Assembly (NCBI GenBank): GCA_039932095.1
Contig: JBDTQR010000095.1
Location: 1-16,375 of the forward strand
Length of the DNA: 16,375 bases
From: Stagnihabitans sp039932095
GTDB taxonomy: Bacteria; Pseudomonadota; Alphaproteobacteria; Rhodobacterales; Rhodobacteraceae
Direction: 5' to 3'
Position 1 is the first letter of the stretch; the number at the start of each line of letters is the position of its first letter. This document shows, one piece after another, positions 12,845 to 16,375 of the stretch. The notes under the pieces were generated by a model. The model was not told the origin of the DNA. It was given only the letters and a program-made list of their open reading frames with translations, and ran no database searches. Position numbers and translations under genes: made by a program.

Positions 12845-12863
12845 GATTTTTCTGCGAAAAATC
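12845..12863 (-). other. AT-rich hairpin between fabB and fabI
   Basis: GATTTTTC (12845-12852) and GAAAAATC (12856-12863) are a perfect 8-bp inverted repeat with a 3-nt loop, filling most of the 43-bp gap between fabB and fabI. In the mRNA it sits just ahead of the fabI ribosome binding site. It lacks the GC-rich stem of a standard terminator; it may affect mRNA stability or partial read-through. Confidence 0.55.
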
Positions 12864-12870
12864 AACCGCT

Positions 12871-14100
12871 TCAGCCGAGATATTTGCTCATCAGCAGGGT
12901 CGCGTTGGTGCCGCCAAAGCCGAAACTGTTGGACAGGACCGAGTCCAGCGGGACGTTTTCACGCAGGACCTGCACGATTTCGCCGGGGTCAAGGGCGGGA
13001 TCGAGGGTGGTGATATTGGCGGAGGCTGCGATGAAACTGCCGTTCATCATCAGAAGGGAATAGATTGCCTCATGCACGCCGGTGGCTCCAAGAGAATGGC
13101 CGGTCAGCGATTTGGTCGAGGCGACCGGGGGCGTCGAACCACGGCCAAAAACCCGGCGGATTGCCTGCATCTCGGTCACGTCACCCACCGAAGTCGAGGT
13201 GCCGTGACTGTTGATATAGTCGATGTGGCGGCCTTCGGGCAGGGTGGCGACGGCGAGTTTCATCGAACGCTCGCCACCTTCGCCCGACGGGGCGACCATG
13301 TCATAGCCGTCCGAGGTGGCGCCGTAGCCGGTGACCTCACCATAGATCTTGGCGCCGCGGGCCAGGGCGTGGGACAATTCCTCCAGCACCACGACCCCGC
13401 CACCACCGGCGATGACAAAGCCGTCACGGGTTGCGTCATAGGCGCGGGAGGCGGTTTCGGGGGTGTCGTTGTATTTGGACGACATGGCGCCCATGGCGTC
13501 AAACAGGCAGGACAGGGTCCAGTCCAGTTCCTCGCCGCCGCCAGCAAAAACGATGTCCTGCTTGCCCATTTGAATCAGTTCGACCCCATTGCCGATGCAA
13601 TGCGCCGAGGTCGAGCAGGCCGAGGTGATCGAATAGTTGACGCCCTTGATCTTGAACGGCGTGGCCAGGCAGGCCGAGTTGGTCGACGACATGCAGCGGG
13701 TGACCATGAACGGACCCATCTTCTTGGGCGCGCCCTTGTTTATCACGGCATCGAAGGCGAGAAAGAAGTTGGAGGTCGAAGGGCCGCCAGACCCCATGAT
13801 CAGGCCGGAGCGCTCGTTGGAGATGTCGCCTTCTTCCAGACCGGAATCGGCGATGGCCTGCTTCATCGCAAGGAAGTTGTAGGACGCCCCCGGCCCCATG
13901 AAACGCAGGTCGCGCTTGTCGATGTGGTCTTCCAGTTTGATCTGAGGCTGGCCTTTGACCTGACTGCGAAAGCCGTGTTCAGCATAATCGGGGGCAAACA
14001 CGATGCCGGATTTGCCGGCCCTGAGCGAGGCCTCGACCTCGGACGCGGAATTGCCGATGGGGGAGATGATGCCGATGCCGGTGATGACGACGCGACGCAT
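12871..14100 (-). CDS. fabB: Beta-ketoacyl-ACP synthase I
   Basis: Condensing enzyme needed to elongate the cis-3-decenoyl-ACP made by FabA, and so for unsaturated fatty acid synthesis. 409 aa, close to E. coli FabB (406). The Cys-His-His triad is visible: the cysteine in SITSACSTSAHCIG (about residue 163), the first His in YINSHGTSTSVGD (about 298) and the second in KSLTGHSLGATG (about 333). The N-terminus MRRVVITGIGIISPIGNS is typical, and LSNSFGFGGTNATLL ends the fold. The start at ATG 14100 has AAGGA about 6 nt upstream. It lies 46 bp after fabA and 43 bp before fabI. Confidence 0.97.
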   Translation of the reverse strand: MRRVVITGIGIISPIGNSASEVEASLRAGKSGIVFAPDYAEHGFRSQVKGQPQIKLEDHIDKRDLRFMGPGASYNFLAMKQAIADSGLEEGDISNERSGLIMGSGGPSTSNFFLAFDAVINKGAPKKMGPFMVTRCMSSTNSACLATPFKIKGVNYSITSACSTSAHCIGNGVELIQMGKQDIVFAGGGEELDWTLSCLFDAMGAMSSKYNDTPETASRAYDATRDGFVIAGGGGVVVLEELSHALARGAKIYGEVTGYGATSDGYDMVAPSGEGGERSMKLAVATLPEGRHIDYINSHGTSTSVGDVTEMQAIRRVFGRGSTPPVASTKSLTGHSLGATGVHEAIYSLLMMNGSFIAASANITTLDPALDPGEIVQVLRENVPLDSVLSNSFGFGGTNATLLMSKYLG

Positions 14101-14146
14101 GGAATGTCCTTTCCGGGATCAGGTGGCAGGCATCTGGTTGCAGCCA

Positions 14147-14656
14147 TTACGTTGCAGATAGGGCGACCTTCATGTCGGTCACAAGATAGATGGTTTCGCC
14201 GTCAGCCTCTACCCGTCCGTTGGCCACACCCATGGTCAGGCGGCGGGTTTCGATGGCCTTGGTGAAATCGACGAAATAGCGCAACAGCTTGCGGTCCGGC
14301 CTGACCATGCCGGTCAGCTTGACCTCGCCGACGCCAAGCGCATAGCCCCTGCCCTGCCAGCCGCGCCAGCCAAGGTTGAAGCCGGTCAGTTGCCAAAGCC
14401 CGTCCAGACCGAGACAACCGGGCATGATCGGGTTGCCGGGAAAGTGGCAGTCGAAAAACCACAGGTCCGGAGTGATGTCGAACTCTGCCACGACATGGCC
14501 CTTGCCGAACTGGCCACCGTCACCGGAGATGTCGGTGATGCGGTCCATCATCAGCATCGGAGGCGCGGGAAGCTGGGCATTGCCGGGGCCAAAGAGTTCG
14601 CCCCGCGAGCAGGTCAACAGCGCCTCCTTGTCGAAGAATGTCGGATACGCGCCCAT
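14147..14656 (-). CDS. fabA: 3-hydroxydecanoyl-ACP dehydratase/isomerase
   Basis: Dehydrates 3-hydroxydecanoyl-ACP and isomerises trans-2- to cis-3-decenoyl-ACP, the branch point to unsaturated fatty acids. 169 aa, against 172 in E. coli. The catalytic residues are His71 (FDCHFPGNPIMPG) and Asp85 (CLGLDGLWQL). The N-terminus MGAYPTFFDKEALLTCSRGE and LFGPGNAQLPAPPMLMMDRI match the family closely. ATG 14656 is chosen because AGGAG lies 8 nt upstream; longer in-frame starts up to 14872 would run through the divergent promoter region and the start of nhaA. It is first in fabA-fabB-fabI and diverges from nhaA, with 177 bp between the two starts. Confidence 0.98.
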   Translation of the reverse strand: MGAYPTFFDKEALLTCSRGELFGPGNAQLPAPPMLMMDRITDISGDGGQFGKGHVVAEFDITPDLWFFDCHFPGNPIMPGCLGLDGLWQLTGFNLGWRGWQGRGYALGVGEVKLTGMVRPDRKLLRYFVDFTKAIETRRLTMGVANGRVEADGETIYLVTDMKVALSAT

Positions 14657-14675
14657 TCCGCCTGCTCCTGCCCCC

Positions 14676-14698
14676 GGTTGTTTCAACCCGTGTAACAC
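14676..14698. repeat. Two small palindromes upstream of fabA
   Basis: GGTTG-TTT-CAACC (14676-14688) and GTGT-A-ACAC (14690-14698) stand side by side about 20-42 bp before the fabA start. They could be an operator or a leader hairpin. No FabR or FadR site is recognised, and the arms are short, so chance is possible. Confidence 0.3.
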
Positions 14699-14788
14699 CC
14701 CGTGAGAAGTGGTGGCAAGGGCGGCAGATCGCAAGGGGTGGATATCCGGCGGCGGCTTGGCGACAAAACCGGATAATTGGTTGTATCT

Positions 14789-14822
14789 GGGCCGCATCAC
14801 CTTATCTTGGGCCCGGACCCAA
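14789..14822 (+). promoter_or_regulatory. Alternative hairpins in the nhaA leader
   Basis: GGGCC (14789-14793) can pair with GGCCC (14810-14814). TTGGG (14807-14811) can instead pair with CCCAA (14818-14822). The two stems share bases, so they exclude each other, and the second ends 6 nt before the GAGG (14829-14832) near the nhaA start. This could be a regulatory leader. Alternatively, TTATCT at 14802-14807 may be the -10 and most of this would not be transcribed. Confidence 0.3.
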
Positions 14823-14833
14823 CTGGCCGAGGC

Positions 14834-15985
14834 ATGATGATCCCACCTTTCCTGACGCGTTTTTTCAAGCATGAGGCGGCGGGCGGCGTGGTCCTGATCC
14901 TTGCGACCTGTGCAGCGCTGATTGTCGCCAATTCGCCGTTGCAGCCGTGGTATCTGGCGGCGCTGGACTCGCCTCTGTCGATCACGCTTGGTGGGACCGG
15001 GCTGACCAAGCCCTTGATCCTATGGATCAATGACGGGTTGATGGCGGTGTTCTTCTTTCTGATCGGGCTGGAATTGAAGCGTGAGGTGCTGGAGGGCAAG
15101 TTGCGGCGGCCATCCGACATCGTGCTGCCGGGCATGGCGGCGCTTGGCGGCATGGTGGTGCCGGCGCTGATCTATCTGGCGTTCAACTATGCCGGCGAGG
15201 TCCGCGGCTGGGCTATTCCGACCGCCACCGACATCGCTTTCGCTCTGGGCGTGCTGGCTTTGGTCGGCAAGGGGCTGCCGGATGGATTGAAGACCTTCTT
15301 GCTGACCCTGGCCATTCTGGACGACCTTGGTGCGATCCTGATCATCGCGATCTTCTATACCGACCATTTGCAACTGATGTATCTGGGTCTGGCATTGTTT
15401 CCGCTCGCTGGTCTGGCGCTGCTGCATTGGAGCAAGGCGCATCGGGTGGCTCCGGCGCTGCTGCTTGGCACGATCCTGTGGGTTCTGGTGCTGAAATCCG
15501 GCGTTCATGCGACACTGGCCGGGGTTGCAACAGCATTCTTCATTCCGTTGACCGATCACCGGGGCCATTCGCCGCTGCACCGGCTGGAACATGGATTGCA
15601 ACCCTATGTCGGCTTCCTGATCGTGCCGCTGTTCGCCTTTGCCAATGCCGGGCTCAACCTCGACGGCATGTCGCTGCACGCCCTGGCCTCGCCGCTGACC
15701 ATGGGGGTAGGCCTGGGGCTGGTGCTGGGCAAGTTCGTCGGCGTGATGGGGGCGACATTCCTGATGGTGCGGATCGGGCGGGCCTGGTTGCCGGAGGGGG
15801 CGACCTGGGCGCATATGGCGGGGATCGCGCTGTTGGCGGGGATCGGCTTCACCATGTCACTGTTCATCGGCGGCCTCAGCTTTGGCGAGGGGTTGCGCAT
15901 GGATGAGGTGCGGCTGGGGGTCTTGGTGGCCTCGGCGGCTGCGGCGCTTGGCGGGTTCGGGCTTCTCAGATTGAAGCGGACATAA
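14834..15985 (+). CDS. nhaA: Na+/H+ antiporter NhaA
   Basis: Inner-membrane antiporter that exports Na+ (or Li+) in exchange for protons. 383 aa with about 12 hydrophobic segments. Counting from ATG 14834, the functional residues fall on the E. coli numbers: Asp133 in TATDIAFALG, Asp163-Asp164 in LAILDDLGAI, the pH-sensor His225 in KSGVHATLAG and Lys300 in LVLGKFVGVMG. This supports the start choice. A second ATG is at 14837, and GAGG is very close (14829-14832), so either codon may be used. Longer frames up to 14777 add a segment unlike NhaA. It sits between fabA (divergent) and irr (same direction, 62 bp downstream), and no terminator is seen before irr. Confidence 0.97.
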   Translation: MMIPPFLTRFFKHEAAGGVVLILATCAALIVANSPLQPWYLAALDSPLSITLGGTGLTKPLILWINDGLMAVFFFLIGLELKREVLEGKLRRPSDIVLPGMAALGGMVVPALIYLAFNYAGEVRGWAIPTATDIAFALGVLALVGKGLPDGLKTFLLTLAILDDLGAILIIAIFYTDHLQLMYLGLALFPLAGLALLHWSKAHRVAPALLLGTILWVLVLKSGVHATLAGVATAFFIPLTDHRGHSPLHRLEHGLQPYVGFLIVPLFAFANAGLNLDGMSLHALASPLTMGVGLGLVLGKFVGVMGATFLMVRIGRAWLPEGATWAHMAGIALLAGIGFTMSLFIGGLSFGEGLRMDEVRLGVLVASAAAALGGFGLLRLKRT

Positions 15986-15990
15986 CGGAC

Positions 15991-16020
15991 TTGGACAGTG
16001 GCGCGGATCGGCGGTATGGT
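15991..16020 (+). promoter_or_regulatory. Predicted irr promoter
   Basis: TTGGAC (15991-15996), an 18-bp spacer and TATGGT (16015-16020) lie in the 62-bp gap between nhaA and irr, and would start transcription near 16027, about 20 nt before the ATG. Inferred from motif only; read-through from nhaA is also possible. Confidence 0.45.
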
Positions 16021-16047
16021 GGCGACGCAAAAAGCAAAGGCGAACAG

Positions 16048-16375
16048 ATGGGTGCGGCAGAACATGGGCTGGTGACGTCATGGTTGGCGCGGGGCGACCT
16101 GCGACCAACCCGGCAGCGGCTGGCCTTGGCCACCTTGCTGGTGGGCGACGGTGAGAACCGCCATGTCACCGCCGAAAGCCTGTATGCGCTGACGACCGCG
16201 TCGGGTGAAAAGGTCAGCCTTGCGACGGTCTACAACACCCTGAGGGCGTTTTGTACGGCGGGCCTGATCAATGAGGTCGTGGTGGACGGCGCGCGCAGCT
16301 ATTTCGACACCCGGATGGACGACCATCCGCATTTCTACTGGGAAGACAGCCATGCACTGACCGACGCCCCGGCGG
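16048..16375 (+). CDS. irr: Fur-family transcriptional regulator, Irr type (5' part)
   Basis: The first 109 residues of a Fur-superfamily repressor; the gene continues past the window. The winged-helix domain shows LRPTRQRLALATLL (18-31), HVTAESLYAL and VSLATVYNTLRAF (56-68), the recognition helix. After the hinge, DDHPHFYWEDSHALTD (91-106) resembles the haem-binding HxH segment of Irr (HHHF in rhizobia), with His-Pro-His here. Irr controls haem and iron genes in alphaproteobacteria, acting when haem-iron is low. ATG 16048 has AAGG about 8 nt upstream. Location beside the fabA-fabB-fabI cluster fits Irr in Rhodobacteraceae. Fur, Zur or Mur are less likely because their usual H-H-D-H metal-site block is replaced. 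Confidence 0.85.
   Translation, partial: MGAAEHGLVTSWLARGDLRPTRQRLALATLLVGDGENRHVTAESLYALTTASGEKVSLATVYNTLRAFCTAGLINEVVVDGARSYFDTRMDDHPHFYWEDSHALTDAPA

Noticed and set aside
12754..14265. Long plus-strand open frame across fabB
   Set aside because: Antisense shadow of fabB in high-GC DNA; no recognisable domain and no ribosome site, and the fabB motifs on the other strand are unambiguous.

Overview
The window is GC-rich chromosomal DNA from an alphaproteobacterium, most likely a Rhodobacteraceae (Rhodobacterales). Three things point there: a SAM/SAH riboswitch in front of metK (a class known mainly from Rhodobacterales), an Irr-type Fur protein beside fabA-fabB-fabI, and several promoters of the form CTTGAC-N17-weak -10. 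Most of the window is core genome. The less ordinary parts are an ArsR/START-like/GFA cassette, a secreted RTX protein and a small sulfotransferase.

Layout. Positions 2-1937 (+) hold the 3' end of a CorC/YbeX-type CBS protein followed by lnt (apolipoprotein N-acyltransferase). The metK promoter overlaps the lnt stop codon, and its leader carries the SAM/SAH riboswitch, which covers the metK ribosome binding site; a hairpin terminator follows metK. Next comes a five-helix YdcZ-type membrane protein. Positions 3822-5083 (+) are a tightly coupled operon (ArsR regulator, SRPBCC/AHSA1 protein, GFA-family zinc protein) behind an AT-rich, operator-like promoter that may give a leaderless mRNA. queF (queuosine synthesis, +) runs convergently into a ChaC-like gamma-glutamylcyclotransferase (-), which is divergent from trmB (tRNA m7G46 methyltransferase, +). 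A YedK/HMCES abasic-site protein and a Stf0-like sulfotransferase overlap by ATGA.

Positions 8448-9770 (-) encode an RTX protein with a serralysin-like C-terminus but no protease domain. Its promoter has a perfect TTGACA -35 next to a 9-bp inverted repeat. A tRNA-Gly(TCC) gene (+) follows and faces a GST gene (-) only 7 bp away. On the minus strand, reading leftward from fabA, are fabA-fabB-fabI (anaerobic-type unsaturated fatty acid synthesis), an M50 site-2-protease-like membrane peptidase, a VOC protein and the GST (TTG start). nhaA (Na+/H+ antiporter, +) diverges from fabA, and the window ends inside irr (+).

How the genes relate: lnt and the fab genes serve envelope lipid and lipoprotein assembly. 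metK supplies SAM, which trmB uses, and metK is itself controlled by SAM/SAH. queF and trmB modify tRNA, and a tRNA gene lies nearby. ChaC and the GST act on glutathione. No IS element, CRISPR array, prophage or integrase is visible, and no gene-free stretch exceeds about 300 bp. The longest, 9771-10028, holds the RTX promoter and operator-like repeat and the tRNA promoter.
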